A stretch of DNA of 64,000 nucleotides, taken from the NCBI GenBank assembly GCA_963775235.1, contig CAVZHY010000006.1, positions 186,001 through 250,000 of the forward strand, written 5' to 3'. The first letter of the stretch is position 1; each line of letters begins with the position of its first letter. Positions 1-8,554 of this stretch are shown here, one piece after another. The translations under genes were made by a program, and so were the position numbers. This stretch comes from JBBDMC01 sp963775235 (lineage in GTDB: Bacteria > Pseudomonadota > Alphaproteobacteria > Rhizobiales > Kaistiaceae). The notes beneath the pieces were generated by a model that saw only the letters and a program-made list of their open reading frames with translations, was not told where the DNA came from and searched no databases.

Positions 1-24
1 TCAGCCGGCGAGGCAGCGTGACGG

Positions 25-237
25 TCAGCCGGGAGTCCTTGGCCGGACCATCCAGGTAACAATTACCCCGGCCGGTAAAACCCACAGCAATCCGGTAACC
101 AGGAAGAAGAGAGTTTGGGCTAGCGTCGAGGTCTCCGGCAGCGCCATGCCGGCGATCACGACGACGAACAGGGCGTACACCGGCACAAACGCCACCAGCA
201 GCGCGGTTCCGATGAGTTTACGCGTTCGGGTGCCCAT
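25..237 (-). CDS. DUF2842 family small membrane protein
   Basis: This 70-residue protein starts MGTRTRKLIG and has two hydrophobic segments (about residues 9-30 and 39-62) ending in a short basic tail, the layout of DUF2842, a family of unknown function found mainly in Alphaproteobacteria. The same frame stays open further upstream, but that part is Ser/Arg-rich and antisense to the start of the heme A synthase gene, so the ATG at 237 is chosen. It is divergent from that gene with a gap of about 70 bases, and the pairing suggests a respiratory or membrane role. No function can be assigned. Confidence 0.75.
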   Translation of the reverse strand: MGTRTRKLIGTALLVAFVPVYALFVVVIAGMALPETSTLAQTLFFLVTGLLWVLPAGVIVTWMVRPRTPG

Positions 238-310
238 TGCCCAACCTGCGTCGCTTGCGCTGTTGCCGGCGCAAGGAACGGCCTGTATCGAGTGGCCCCG
301 GAGCTTGAAC

Positions 311-1387
311 ATGGCAAGCATCGCCGGCGCCCGTCCGACCATTGTACGCGATCGCGACCGTGATCGCGCGCTGATCCGCGTCTGGCTGATGGTGGTCGCG
401 GCGATGATCATGGCGATGGTTGTCGTCGGCGGTGCGACGCGGCTCACCCATTCCGGCCTGTCGATCACCGAGTGGCAGCCGATTCACGGCGTCATACCGC
501 CGCTCAACCAGGCCCAGTGGCAGGACGAATTCGCCGGGTATCAGCAGATTCCCGAATACCGGCTGCTCAACCCGGACATGACGCTTTCCCAGTTCAAGGG
601 AATCTTCTGGTGGGAATGGGCCCACCGGTTGCTCGGCCGCCTGATCGGCGTCGTGGTGCTGGTGCCGCTCGTCGGCCTGTGGGTAGCCGGCCGGGTAGAA
701 CCGGCGCTCAAGCCGAAACTGGTGGCGATCTTCCTGCTGGGCGGGCTGCAGGGGGCGGTCGGCTGGTGGATGGTGGCAAGCGGGCTCAGCGTTCGTACCG
801 ACGTCAGCCAATATCGGCTCGCGACCCATCTCACGCTCGCGTGCATCATCCTCGCCTATGTGGTCTGGGTCGTGCGGGGGCTGAAACCGAGCCAGACCGA
901 GCTCGTGCCGGCTGCCGTGCGACGCGTCGCGGGGCTAATCGTGGCGCTGGTCTTCGTCCAGATCTTTCTCGGCGGACTGGTCGCGGGGCTCGATGCCGGC
1001 TTCACGTTGAACACCTGGCCCTTGATGGACGGGAGTTTGGTCCCGTCGGGCTTGTTCACGCAATCGCCCGCATGGGCAAACGTCTTTGAAAACGTCACGA
1101 CGGTGCAATTCGACCACCGGCTCGGCGCCTATCTTCTGTTCGCCCTGACGCTCGGTCATGCCGTCCAGGCGAGAAGGACCGCTGTGGCGGGTGCGGCGTG
1201 GGTGCTGGCGGCGCTGGTGACGGCGCAGGCGGCGCTCGGCATCGCCACGCTCGTCAACGTGGTGCCGCTGCCGTTGGCGCTCACCCACCAGTTCGGTGCC
1301 GTTGTCGTGCTCGTTGCCGCGGTCAATCATCTCCGTGCGGCCAGCCTGACAATGGCGGCCGACGCCCCTGCCATCGTGGGAGGCTGA
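311..1387 (+). CDS. ctaA: heme A synthase, COX15/CtaA type 2
   Basis: Converts heme O to heme A for aa3-type cytochrome oxidase in the inner membrane. The 358-residue protein shows the family signature GGATRLTHSGLSITEW near residue 40, WEWAHRLLGR near residue 100, then later helices with HLTLA, FDHRLGAY and LTHQFGA; these histidines are the expected heme ligands. About eight membrane segments are visible, and the length matches alphaproteobacterial COX15. The ATG at 311 is preferred to an upstream start because the extra N-terminus would be a Pro/Arg-rich stretch opposite the DUF2842 gene. The next gene follows after three bases. Confidence 0.95.
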   Translation: MASIAGARPTIVRDRDRDRALIRVWLMVVAAMIMAMVVVGGATRLTHSGLSITEWQPIHGVIPPLNQAQWQDEFAGYQQIPEYRLLNPDMTLSQFKGIFWWEWAHRLLGRLIGVVVLVPLVGLWVAGRVEPALKPKLVAIFLLGGLQGAVGWWMVASGLSVRTDVSQYRLATHLTLACIILAYVVWVVRGLKPSQTELVPAAVRRVAGLIVALVFVQIFLGGLVAGLDAGFTLNTWPLMDGSLVPSGLFTQSPAWANVFENVTTVQFDHRLGAYLLFALTLGHAVQARRTAVAGAAWVLAALVTAQAALGIATLVNVVPLPLALTHQFGAVVVLVAAVNHLRAASLTMAADAPAIVGG

Positions 1388-1390
1388 TCC

Positions 1391-2179
1391 ATGGACCGTA
1401 TCAACAACGCCGCTTCCCTGCTTGCCGCCGCGCGCCTCTCCGGACTGCCGGTGGAGGTGTTACCGGTGATGATGCGACCGCGGGACGAGGCGGAGGCCTA
1501 TTGGGTTCAGAACGCCGTGCATGGGCTGATCTCCCGCAGCCGCTTTGGCGAACGTGCCGGGTACAAGATCGGTTGCACCACCGCCGTCATGCGGAAGTAT
1601 CTCGGCATACGGAGTCCGTGTTCGGGCGGCATTTTTGTCGGTGCGATCTACGGCAGCGGGGTCGAACTCGACCACGAGTCTTTCGTGCAAGTCGGTATCG
1701 AAAGTCAGATCGCCGTCAGGGTCGGGCGCGACCTGCCGCCGGAAGACGGCCCGTACGATGGCGGGAAGCTCGCGAACGCGGTGGATTACTATTTTGCTGC
1801 GATCGAGGTGCTCGACAACCGATACAGTGACCTGCACCACACCGGCATACCGACGCTGATCGCCGACGACTTCTTCGCGGCCGCGTGCGTGCTTGGCAAT
1901 CCGGTTGCCGCCGAGAAGGTGGGCGACGTGAGAGAATTGGTTTCCGTTGCCAAGATCGGTGATGTGGAGGTTGGCCGCGGCAAGGGCAGTGACATCATGC
2001 AGCATCCGCTGAACGCCCTGGCCTGGCTCGCCAATGCCCTCGTCGGCCGCGGGCAGACGCTGAAAGCCGGCGAGATCGTGCTGCTCGGGAGCTTCGGCGA
2101 ACCGCAATGGCTCGATCAAGGCGACGTCGCTTCCGTCGATATCTCCGGGCTCGGCCACGTCGAAATGACGGTCAAATAA
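1391..2179 (+). CDS. 2-keto-4-pentenoate hydratase family protein (MhpD-like)
   Basis: This 262-residue protein belongs to the FAH/MhpD hydratase-decarboxylase superfamily, whose members add water to 2-hydroxypentadienoate-type enols in meta-cleavage pathways. Visible landmarks are the N-terminal helix with YWVQNAV, AGYKIGCT, FVGAIYGSG, and the acidic metal-site stretch HESFVQVGIESQIAVRVG with its conserved Glu residues. A C-terminal GEIVLLGSFGEPQW is also typical. It starts three bases after ctaA and is probably cotranscribed, but no aromatic-degradation genes are adjacent, so the physiological substrate is open. It converges on argC. Confidence 0.85.
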   Translation: MDRINNAASLLAAARLSGLPVEVLPVMMRPRDEAEAYWVQNAVHGLISRSRFGERAGYKIGCTTAVMRKYLGIRSPCSGGIFVGAIYGSGVELDHESFVQVGIESQIAVRVGRDLPPEDGPYDGGKLANAVDYYFAAIEVLDNRYSDLHHTGIPTLIADDFFAAACVLGNPVAAEKVGDVRELVSVAKIGDVEVGRGKGSDIMQHPLNALAWLANALVGRGQTLKAGEIVLLGSFGEPQWLDQGDVASVDISGLGHVEMTVK

Positions 2180-2185
2180 GCCCCG

Positions 2186-3178
2186 CTACGGAAACAGCGG
2201 CTGCTGCATCAGGCCGGTGGTCTCGTCCAGGCCTAGCATCAGGTTGAGGTTCTGCACCGCCTGTCCCGAAGCGCCCTTGCCGAGGTTGTCGAGTTCGGCG
2301 ACGAGGACTGCCTGGCCGTGCTCGGGCGAACCGAACACCGCAAGCCGCATCCGGTTGGTGCCGTTCAGCCCTTCCGGCTCCGGGTTGCGCGGGTCCAGCG
2401 ACGACGCCTTGCCGATTTCCAGCGACTCCTCAAGCGGCATCACCTCAACGAACCGTTCGTCCGCATAGCGCTCGGCGAGGACGCTGTGCAACGCCTCGAG
2501 CTTCGGCGGGTGCTCCATCGCCCAAAGCTGCAGCGGCACTGACACCAGCATCCCCTGGGCGAAGCGCCCGACGCTTGGGACGAACAGCGGCCGGTGTTCG
2601 AGCGCGGCAAACTTCTGCATCTCTGCGATGTGCTTCTGCACGACTCCCATAGCGTAGAGGCGGAAGTTGTCCTTTGTCGCGTTCTCGGAATCCGGCTCCT
2701 CGAACGCGGCGATCAGCTGCCGGCCGCCGCCGGAGTATCCCGACACGGCGTTGACGGTCACGGGCCAGCCCGGCGGCACCAGGCCCGCTGTCACCAGCGG
2801 ACGCAGCAACGCGATGGCGCCGGTGGCGTAGCAGCCGGGGTTTGAGACGCGGCCGGATTCGACGACCGCCTCGCGTTGGCCGTCGTCCATCTCGGGGAAG
2901 CCATAGGTCCAGCCATCGGCGGTCCGGTGGGCCGATGAAGCGTCGATCACTTTGGTTCTGTTGTTTCGCACAAGGTTGACGGCCTCTCGCGCGGCGGCGT
3001 CGGGCAGGCACAAGATCACCGCGTCGGCCTCGTTGAGAAGCTCGGCGCGCGCCGCCACGTCCTTGCGTTTCTTCGGGTCGATGGAGACGAGGTTCAGGTC
3101 GTCGCGACCCTCCAGCCGCTGCCTGATCTGGAGACCGGTCGTGCCGGCCTCGCCATCGATAAAGACCGTCGCAGTCAT
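2186..3178 (-). CDS. argC: N-acetyl-gamma-glutamyl-phosphate reductase
   Basis: NADPH-dependent third step of arginine synthesis, reducing N-acetylglutamyl phosphate to the semialdehyde. At 330 residues it is close to the shorter type 2 form. Visible are the nucleotide-binding start VFIDGEAGTTGLQIRQRL, the catalytic cysteine in SNPGCYATG near residue 115, and GYSGGGRQ. It lies 14 bases downstream of the agmatinase gene on the same strand, so the ribosomal protein genes rplM-rpsI, speB and argC may form one long transcription unit, an arrangement seen in other Alphaproteobacteria. Confidence 0.95.
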   Translation of the reverse strand: MTATVFIDGEAGTTGLQIRQRLEGRDDLNLVSIDPKKRKDVAARAELLNEADAVILCLPDAAAREAVNLVRNNRTKVIDASSAHRTADGWTYGFPEMDDGQREAVVESGRVSNPGCYATGAIALLRPLVTAGLVPPGWPVTVNAVSGYSGGGRQLIAAFEEPDSENATKDNFRLYAMGVVQKHIAEMQKFAALEHRPLFVPSVGRFAQGMLVSVPLQLWAMEHPPKLEALHSVLAERYADERFVEVMPLEESLEIGKASSLDPRNPEPEGLNGTNRMRLAVFGSPEHGQAVLVAELDNLGKGASGQAVQNLNLMLGLDETTGLMQQPLFP

Positions 3179-3192
3179 GGCGTTCTCTTCCG

Positions 3193-4152
3193 CTAGCCGC
3201 CGGCTCGCCGTTGGGCGAGCAGGCCGAGATACATCATCGCCATCGTCGCGCCGGCGATGGCGGTCACGTCGGCGTGGTCGTAGGCCGGCGACACTTCGAC
3301 CACGTCGCCGCCGACAAAATCGATGCTGTCGAGTGCCCTGAGGATTGCGACGACTTCCCGGCTGGTCAGGCCCCCGGCCACCGGCGTTCCCGTGCCTGGG
3401 GCAAATGCCGGGTCGAGGCAGTCGATGTCGAAGGTGAGGTACGCGTTGGCGCTGCCCACCTGTTCCTTGATGCGCGCGGCCACCCCGCCGGCGCCAAGGG
3501 TGTCCATCTCGCCGGCGGTGACGATGGCGATGCCGTTGTCTTCGGGCGCCTGCGTGCGGATGCCGATCTGGATCGAGCAGGCCGGGTCGATCAGGCCCTC
3601 GGCGACCGCACGGGCAACGAAGGTACCGTGGCTGATGCGCTCGCCGTCGTCGGGCCAGGTGTCCTGGTGGGCGTCGAACTGGACGAGGGCGAGCTTGCCG
3701 TAGCGCGCGGCGTGGGCTTTGAGCAGCGGATAGGTGACGAAGTGATCGCCGCCGAGCGACAGAAGCTGCGCGTCGCGCCCAATGATCGCCGTTGCCTGGC
3801 GCTCGATCGCGCCGGCCACCTCCATCGGCCTGCCGAAGTCAAACGCGCAGTCGCCGTAATCGACCACGGTGAGCGTCTCGAACGGATCGAAGCCGAACGG
3901 GTATTGCGGATCGCCGTCGAGGATCGCCGAGGCGCGCCGGATCGCCTGCGGGCCGAAGCGGGCGCCGGGCCGGTTGGTGGTGGCAGCATCGAACGGGATT
4001 CCAAGCACCGCGACGTCGACGCCTGCGAGGTCGCGCGTGTAGCGCCGGCGCATGAACGACAAGACGCCGCCGTAGGTCGGCTCGACAGCGCCGCCTTTGA
4101 GGGGGCCGAGGAAGGCGTTGTCGGTCGGTGGCCGCTCGTCAGATTCGCTCAT
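3193..4152 (-). CDS. speB: agmatinase / ureohydrolase
   Basis: Arginase-family binuclear manganese hydrolase, most likely splitting agmatine into putrescine and urea. Metal ligands appear in order: GGDHFVTYP, DAHQDTW, SHGTF and DIDCLDPAFAPGTGTP, the last being the classic agmatinase signature. Length is 319 residues from the ATG at 4152; a GTG six codons upstream is possible but neither has a clear Shine-Dalgarno. It lies between rpsI and argC on the same strand. Guanidinobutyrase or another ureohydrolase activity cannot be excluded from sequence. Confidence 0.88.
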   Translation of the reverse strand: MSESDERPPTDNAFLGPLKGGAVEPTYGGVLSFMRRRYTRDLAGVDVAVLGIPFDAATTNRPGARFGPQAIRRASAILDGDPQYPFGFDPFETLTVVDYGDCAFDFGRPMEVAGAIERQATAIIGRDAQLLSLGGDHFVTYPLLKAHAARYGKLALVQFDAHQDTWPDDGERISHGTFVARAVAEGLIDPACSIQIGIRTQAPEDNGIAIVTAGEMDTLGAGGVAARIKEQVGSANAYLTFDIDCLDPAFAPGTGTPVAGGLTSREVVAILRALDSIDFVGGDVVEVSPAYDHADVTAIAGATMAMMYLGLLAQRRAGG

Positions 4153-4236
4153 GGTGGTATCGTACGTCACGCGTGTGCCAACGAAAACGGGCGGGCACTG
4201 ACCGGCCCGCCCGTCAAAACAGCGAGGGTGCGCGGG

Positions 4237-4704
4237 TCAGCGCTTGGAGAACTGGAACGAGCGGCGGGCCTTGCGGCGGCCGTATTTCTTGCGCTCGACC
4301 ACGCGCGGATCGCGGGTGAGAAAGCCGCCCTTCTTCAGGACCGCGCGCAACTCGGGCTCATAGTAAGTGAGTGCCCGCGAGATGCCGTGGCGGAGCGCAC
4401 CGGCCTGGCCGGATAGCCCGCCGCCGGAGACGGTGGCCTTCACGTCATATTGGCCCGTACGATTGGCGGCGACGACCGGCTGCTGGACGACCATTTGCAG
4501 CACCGGCCGCGCGAAATAGTCGGTGAAGTCCTTCCCGTTCACGACGATGCGACCAGCGCCGCGCACCAGCCAGACGCGGGCGACCGCGTTCTTGCGCTTG
4601 CCGGTGGCGCGGGCCCGGCCGTTGGCGTCGAGCTTCTGAATGTGAACCGGGGCGGCCGGCGTTTCCGGCGGCGCGAGGTCCTGGAGAGACTGCAAGTCGG
4701 CCAT
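4237..4704 (-). CDS. rpsI: 30S ribosomal protein S9
   Basis: Small-subunit protein whose C-terminal tail reaches toward the P-site tRNA. The 155-residue product has an N-terminal extension of about 30 residues (MADLQSLQDLAPP), then the conserved core with ATGKRKNAVARVW and GGGLSGQAGALRHGISRAL, and ends in RRKARRSFQFSKR, the diagnostic basic tail ending in Lys-Arg. Its ATG at 4704 sits one base after the rplM stop, so the pair is translationally coupled as in most bacteria. Confidence 0.98.
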   Translation of the reverse strand: MADLQSLQDLAPPETPAAPVHIQKLDANGRARATGKRKNAVARVWLVRGAGRIVVNGKDFTDYFARPVLQMVVQQPVVAANRTGQYDVKATVSGGGLSGQAGALRHGISRALTYYEPELRAVLKKGGFLTRDPRVVERKKYGRRKARRSFQFSKR

Positions 4705-4705
4705 G

Positions 4706-5170
4706 TCAGGCGGTCCTCTTGTTCTTGCGGCTGGCACCGGCGATGTCCAGCATTTCCGGTTGCTGCGCGGTATGGGGATGGTCGGGACCGGCATACACAC
4801 GCAGGTTCTTGAGTTGCCTGCGGGCGAGCGGCCCCTCGGGCATCATCCGCGCAACTGCCTTCTCGACGACCCGCTCAGGAAACTTGCCCTCGAGGATCTG
4901 CCGGGCGGTGCGCTCCTTGATGCCGCCGATATGACCAGTGTGCCAGTAGTAGACCTTGTCCTCGCGCTTACGGCCGGTGAAAACGACCTTGTCGGCGTTG
5001 ATGACGATGATGTTGTCGCCGCAGTCGACGTGCGGCGTGTAGGTCGGCAGGTGCTTTCCGCGAAGGTGCCTGGCGACGATGGCGGCGAGGCGGCCGACGA
5101 CTAGGCCGTCACCGTCGATGACGACCCATTTCTTGTCGACGTCCGCCGGTTTGAGGTTGAACGTGGTCAT
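4706..5170 (-). CDS. rplM: 50S ribosomal protein L13
   Basis: Early-assembly large-subunit protein, 154 residues, the expected size. Typical features are the WVVIDGDGLVVGRLA segment near residue 15, the TYTPHVDCGDNIIVINA strand, and the C-terminal LRVYAGPDHPHTAQQPE. It is first in an rplM-rpsI operon driven by a candidate sigma-70 promoter at 5234-5262, about 60 bases upstream of the start. Confidence 0.98.
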   Translation of the reverse strand: MTTFNLKPADVDKKWVVIDGDGLVVGRLAAIVARHLRGKHLPTYTPHVDCGDNIIVINADKVVFTGRKREDKVYYWHTGHIGGIKERTARQILEGKFPERVVEKAVARMMPEGPLARRQLKNLRVYAGPDHPHTAQQPEMLDIAGASRKNKRTA

Positions 5171-5233
5171 TCTCGATACCGGAGGTTGGAGAAAAGTAGC
5201 ATACGGCGCCGCATGGCCCCGCTGGTTGGCGCG

Positions 5234-5262
5234 GTTCTAATCGGGCGCGTTGTCGCGGTCAA
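5234..5262 (-). promoter_or_regulatory. candidate sigma-70 promoter for rplM-rpsI
   Basis: On the minus strand TTGACC (5262-5257) is separated by exactly 17 bases from TAGAAC (5239-5234), a good alphaproteobacterial housekeeping promoter, and it points at rplM with an untranslated leader of roughly 55-60 bases. Confidence 0.6.
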
Positions 5263-5386
5263 GCGTCTTTTGTCAAAGATTCCATGAACCTAACGTGAGG
5301 TATCAAAATACCACGAGAATGCAGGAGAACGGGCGCAGGGAATTTGCGCGGCCGCCGGCCCGATGAACGGTGCCTGGGCATCGCAG

Positions 5387-5414
5387 AAAAAAGGCCCCGC
5401 TGCGGCGGGGCCTT
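5387..5414 (-). terminator. intrinsic terminator downstream of the porin gene
   Basis: A perfect 10-bp stem (5391-5400 with 5405-5414) closes a four-base loop. Reading the minus strand, it is followed directly by a run of six T (complement of 5387-5392, partly in the stem). It lies about 47 bases after the porin stop codon. The plus side has a weaker T-rich tail. Confidence 0.85.
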
Positions 5415-5460
5415 CTTGTTTCTTACGATCGCTCCGGCGGCTCAGGCCGGAAGATCCCGA

Positions 5461-6390
5461 TCAGTTCAGCCAGTAGGACAGCCGGGCACGGATCGTGTGG
5501 CTATTGGTGTTGCCGACCGTGAACTCGGCGTGATTGAATTCGAAATCGCTTGGATCGCTTCCAACGCATGAGGGACCGGTGTCGATATCGCAGGACGCCG
5601 AGAAGCCCTTGTACTTTGCGAACCGATACTCGAGGGCCAATGTCGTATGTTTGCCGACAGCGGCTTCGATTCCGGCACCGACGAACCAACCCGGCCGCCA
5701 GCCGCCGCCATTCAGGTAGCCGTCGAACGTCTCTCCGTTGTAGTAGTCATAATAGTAGTTGCTCTGGGCGGTGATCTGCTTCTGGCCAAAGCCACCCAGG
5801 ACATAGAACAGGGCCTTGGGGTTGACCAGAACGCCACCGCGCAGCCCGATACCCCACGCGTCGCCATACGTGACCGTGTTGTCCACGTACTTCTCGTATG
5901 TCGTCGTGGCACCGATTGGCGAGTAGTAGCTGCCCGGAAGATTGCAGTCGTTGTAGCTCCCCGCGCAATTGGCGAAGTCGTCAGCGTTGTGAGTGGCGGA
6001 GCTGTCCGATGGGGCGAAGTCGTAGTTGGCGAAAACGCCGAATACGAACCGGCTGTTGGGTACCTGGTAATCCGCGCCCACGTCCGCGCTGATGAACCAG
6101 TTCGCGGCCCCCAGCTTGGCCGAAGCTTCGATGTCCTGGTAGTTATCGAAGAAGTTCTCCCAATAAGAATTCACGTTATGAGCCAACGCATCGGACTCGA
6201 CCGAGTCGAATTGACCGCCAACATCAAGTCCGACATGGAATCCGGTCCAGCTCCACACTTCCGGCAACGGCGCTGCCGGTGGCGCGACGTAGCTGGGCTC
6301 GGGGGTGATGTCAGCCGCGGATGCATTTTGCACCCAAAGCGCCACCGCCGTCATGGCGATCGCAGGCGCGATCAGACGTTTCATATACAT
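5461..6390 (-). CDS. Omp25/RopB-like outer membrane beta-barrel protein
   Basis: A 309-residue secreted protein: a lysine-containing signal peptide (MYMKRLIAP to about residue 25, cleavage near NASA-AD), a short Pro-rich linker, then an 8-strand-type barrel with alternating aromatic residues and repeated VGLDVGG / VGADYQV / WFVGAGIEAAVG strands, ending in a short hydrophobic strand (IRARLSYWLN). This is the Omp25/RopB/Omp31 pattern of alphaproteobacterial surface proteins. The ATG at 6390 is chosen because GGAGG lies 6 bases upstream; a second ATG two codons later is less well placed. The gene ends in its own terminator and is divergent from the CoA-binding gene. Confidence 0.88.
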   Translation of the reverse strand: MYMKRLIAPAIAMTAVALWVQNASAADITPEPSYVAPPAAPLPEVWSWTGFHVGLDVGGQFDSVESDALAHNVNSYWENFFDNYQDIEASAKLGAANWFISADVGADYQVPNSRFVFGVFANYDFAPSDSSATHNADDFANCAGSYNDCNLPGSYYSPIGATTTYEKYVDNTVTYGDAWGIGLRGGVLVNPKALFYVLGGFGQKQITAQSNYYYDYYNGETFDGYLNGGGWRPGWFVGAGIEAAVGKHTTLALEYRFAKYKGFSASCDIDTGPSCVGSDPSDFEFNHAEFTVGNTNSHTIRARLSYWLN

Positions 6391-6497
6391 AGCACGCCTC
6401 CACACTGCCCCTTTTGGGCGTTTATTGCCCGGTATGGTACGGCCAGGCATCGGGGTTGGCGAGTTCGATTCTGTCGGGGGATTTGATTCGGGTTGAC

Positions 6498-6517
6498 TTG
6501 TTGCGCGTCTGCAACAA
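6498..6517. promoter_or_regulatory. perfect inverted repeat in divergent intergenic region
   Basis: TTGTTGC-N6-GCAACAA forms a perfect 7-bp inverted repeat between the divergent porin and CoA-binding genes. It could be an operator for a dimeric repressor or a leader hairpin of the CoA-binding gene; no adjacent regulator gene identifies a partner. Confidence 0.4.
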
Positions 6518-6547
6518 CCGATGATTCGCTTGGAAAGCCGCGACGCA

Positions 6548-6994
6548 ATGGCACGTGCCGACGCCCCGACCGATGAAACGCTGGCCGCGATCCTTGCCGA
6601 CGCCCGCGCCATCGCGCTCGTCGGCGCGTCGCCGAAGCCGGAGCGACCGTCGCACGGGGTGATGCGCTACCTTCTCCGGGCTGGCTACCACGTCATCCCG
6701 ATCAACCCCGGACTCGCGGGCCGCGAGATTCTCGGCCAGCCGGTCTTTGCGCGCCTCGCCGACGTGCCGGAAGCAATCGACATCGTTGACATCTTTCGCC
6801 GGCGCGAGGCGCTGGGCGCAGTCGTCCATGCCGCCCTGGCGCTCGAGCCGAAGCCCAAGGTCATCTGGATGCAGCTTGGCCTGATCGATGAGGCAGCGGC
6901 GGCCAGGGCAGAAGCGGCGGGCGTCACGGTGGTCATGGACCGCTGCATGAGGATCGAGCACCGCAGGCTGATCGCGGAGCGAAGTTCGCGGTAA
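6548..6994 (+). CDS. CoA-binding domain protein (YccU-like)
   Basis: Single Rossmann-type CoA-binding domain, 148 residues. The nucleotide-binding loop LVGASPKPERPSHGVM is near residue 24, followed by GYHVIPINPG and DIVDIFRR, the pattern of YccU-type proteins related to the N-terminal domain of succinyl-CoA synthetase alpha. The ATG at 6548 has a GGAAAG-like ribosome site and is preferred to an ATG nine codons upstream that abuts the inverted repeat. It precedes metY, a neighbourhood seen in related genomes. The biochemical role of the family is not established. Confidence 0.85.
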   Translation: MARADAPTDETLAAILADARAIALVGASPKPERPSHGVMRYLLRAGYHVIPINPGLAGREILGQPVFARLADVPEAIDIVDIFRRREALGAVVHAALALEPKPKVIWMQLGLIDEAAAARAEAAGVTVVMDRCMRIEHRRLIAERSSR

Positions 6995-7201
6995 CGCTGC
7001 ATTGTCGTTGCCTCGCCGACGGCGGGACAACCGAAGTCGGGGCAGCCGGATAGAAACGCTTTCGCTATTTCCGCCGCGCGGCAGGATGCCGATTGGCGCC
7101 CCGGCCGCTTTTCGGTCGCCGGTGCAGTAGCGCGGGCCGCGTCCGCCGGCTATTTTTGCCCTTCATGCCAAGAACATCAGCCCACAGGGAGGGGACACCC
7201 G

Positions 7202-8488
7202 ATGAGTGAAGACCGCGTTCCTGGATTTGCAACGCTGGCGGTCCACGCCGGTGCCAAAGCTGACCCGACCACCGGCGCGCGCGCCACGCCGATCTACCAG
7301 ACCTCCTCATACGTGTTCGACAACGCGGAGCATGCGGCCTCGCTCTTCGGCCTGCGGGCGTTCGGCAACATCTATACCCGGATCATGAATCCGACCCAGG
7401 CGGTGCTGGAGGAGCGCATCGCGGCGCTCGAAGGCGGTTCGGCAGCGCTGGCGGTCGCGTCAGGCCACGCCGCGCAGGTCGTCACTTTTCATGCCTTGAT
7501 GATGCCGGGTGACGAATTCATTGCCGCGCGCCAGCTCTATGGCGGTTCGATCAACCAGTTCAACCACTCGTTCAAGAGCTTTGGCTGGCAGGTCAAATGG
7601 GCTGACATCGACGACCTGTCGAGCTTCGAGAAGGCGGTGAGCCCCAAGACAAAGGCCATCTTCATCGAGTTGATCGCCAACCCGGGCGGCGTCGTCACCG
7701 ACATCGCGGGGATCGCGGCGATCGCGAAGCGCGCCGGCGTCCCGCTCATCGTCGACAATACGCTGGCGACGCCCTACCTCTGCCGTCCGTTTGACTTTGG
7801 TGCTGACCTCGTCGTTCACTCGATGACCAAATTCATCGGTGGTCACGGTAATTCGATCGGCGGCATCATCGTCGACGGCGGCAAATTCAACTGGCTGGCT
7901 TCGAAGCGCTATCCGGCTCTTTCGGCGCCGCGGCCCGAATACAACAATATGGTCCTCGGCGAGGCGTTCGGAAATTTCGCTTTCGCGATCGCCTGCCGTG
8001 TGCTCGGGTTGCGCGACCTCGGGCCGGCGATCTCGCCGTTCAATGCGTTCCTGTTCCTGACCGGTGCTGAGACGCTGCCGCTGAGGATGCAGAAGCATTC
8101 CGACAACGCGCTCGCGGTAGCCCAGCATCTGGCGGCGCATGACAGGGTGACCTGGGTGAGCTACGCCGGCCTTCCCGGCGACCGCTACCACAACCTGGCG
8201 CAGAAATACTGCCCGAAGGGGGCGGGCGCCGTAATGACTTTCGGGGTCGAGGGCGGAGCCGCGGCGGGCGAGAAGGTGGTGTCGACGGTCAAGCTTTTCT
8301 CGCACCTCGCCAATATCGGCGACACCAAGAGCCTGATCATTCACCCATGGTCGACGACCCATAGCCAACTCACCGAGGAGCAGCGCAAGGTTGCCGGTGC
8401 CGGGCCGGACGTGGTCCGACTGTCGGTCGGTATCGAGGACGTTGCCGACATCATCGCCGACCTTGACGAGGCGCTGGCGGCAACTTGA
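7202..8488 (+). CDS. metY: O-acetylhomoserine aminocarboxypropyltransferase (sulfhydrylase)
   Basis: PLP enzyme of the Cys/Met metabolism family that makes homocysteine from O-acetylhomoserine and sulfide, or methionine from methanethiol. The 428-residue length and the long insert region typical of MetY/Cgs-type sulfhydrylases are present. The PLP lysine lies in SMTKFIGGHG near residue 210, preceded by IVDNTLATPYLCRP. GGGAGGGG just upstream of the ATG is a strong ribosome site. I looked in the 207-base leader for SAM riboswitch cores and saw none. It is convergent with the SPW gene across a hairpin. Confidence 0.93.
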   Translation: MSEDRVPGFATLAVHAGAKADPTTGARATPIYQTSSYVFDNAEHAASLFGLRAFGNIYTRIMNPTQAVLEERIAALEGGSAALAVASGHAAQVVTFHALMMPGDEFIAARQLYGGSINQFNHSFKSFGWQVKWADIDDLSSFEKAVSPKTKAIFIELIANPGGVVTDIAGIAAIAKRAGVPLIVDNTLATPYLCRPFDFGADLVVHSMTKFIGGHGNSIGGIIVDGGKFNWLASKRYPALSAPRPEYNNMVLGEAFGNFAFAIACRVLGLRDLGPAISPFNAFLFLTGAETLPLRMQKHSDNALAVAQHLAAHDRVTWVSYAGLPGDRYHNLAQKYCPKGAGAVMTFGVEGGAAAGEKVVSTVKLFSHLANIGDTKSLIIHPWSTTHSQLTEEQRKVAGAGPDVVRLSVGIEDVADIIADLDEALAAT

Positions 8489-8507
8489 GCAGGTGAAAAA
8501 CGCCTGA

Positions 8508-8533
8508 CCTCCACGCCGCGATTGGCGTGGAGG
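8508..8533. terminator. hairpin between convergent metY and SPW genes
   Basis: Perfect 10-bp stem (8508-8517 with 8524-8533) around a 6-base loop, placed 20 bases after metY and 21 bases after the SPW stop. On the minus strand a T5 run follows about 8 bases later; the plus side has no T run, so it may act mainly as a barrier to convergent transcription. Confidence 0.55.
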
Positions 8534-8554
8534 CCAGCATGCGCGTGAGCGGGT

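Noticed and set aside
6995..7201. possible SAM riboswitch upstream of metY
   Set aside because: I looked for the conserved cores of SAM-II and related motifs and found none; only short, non-specific GC stems.
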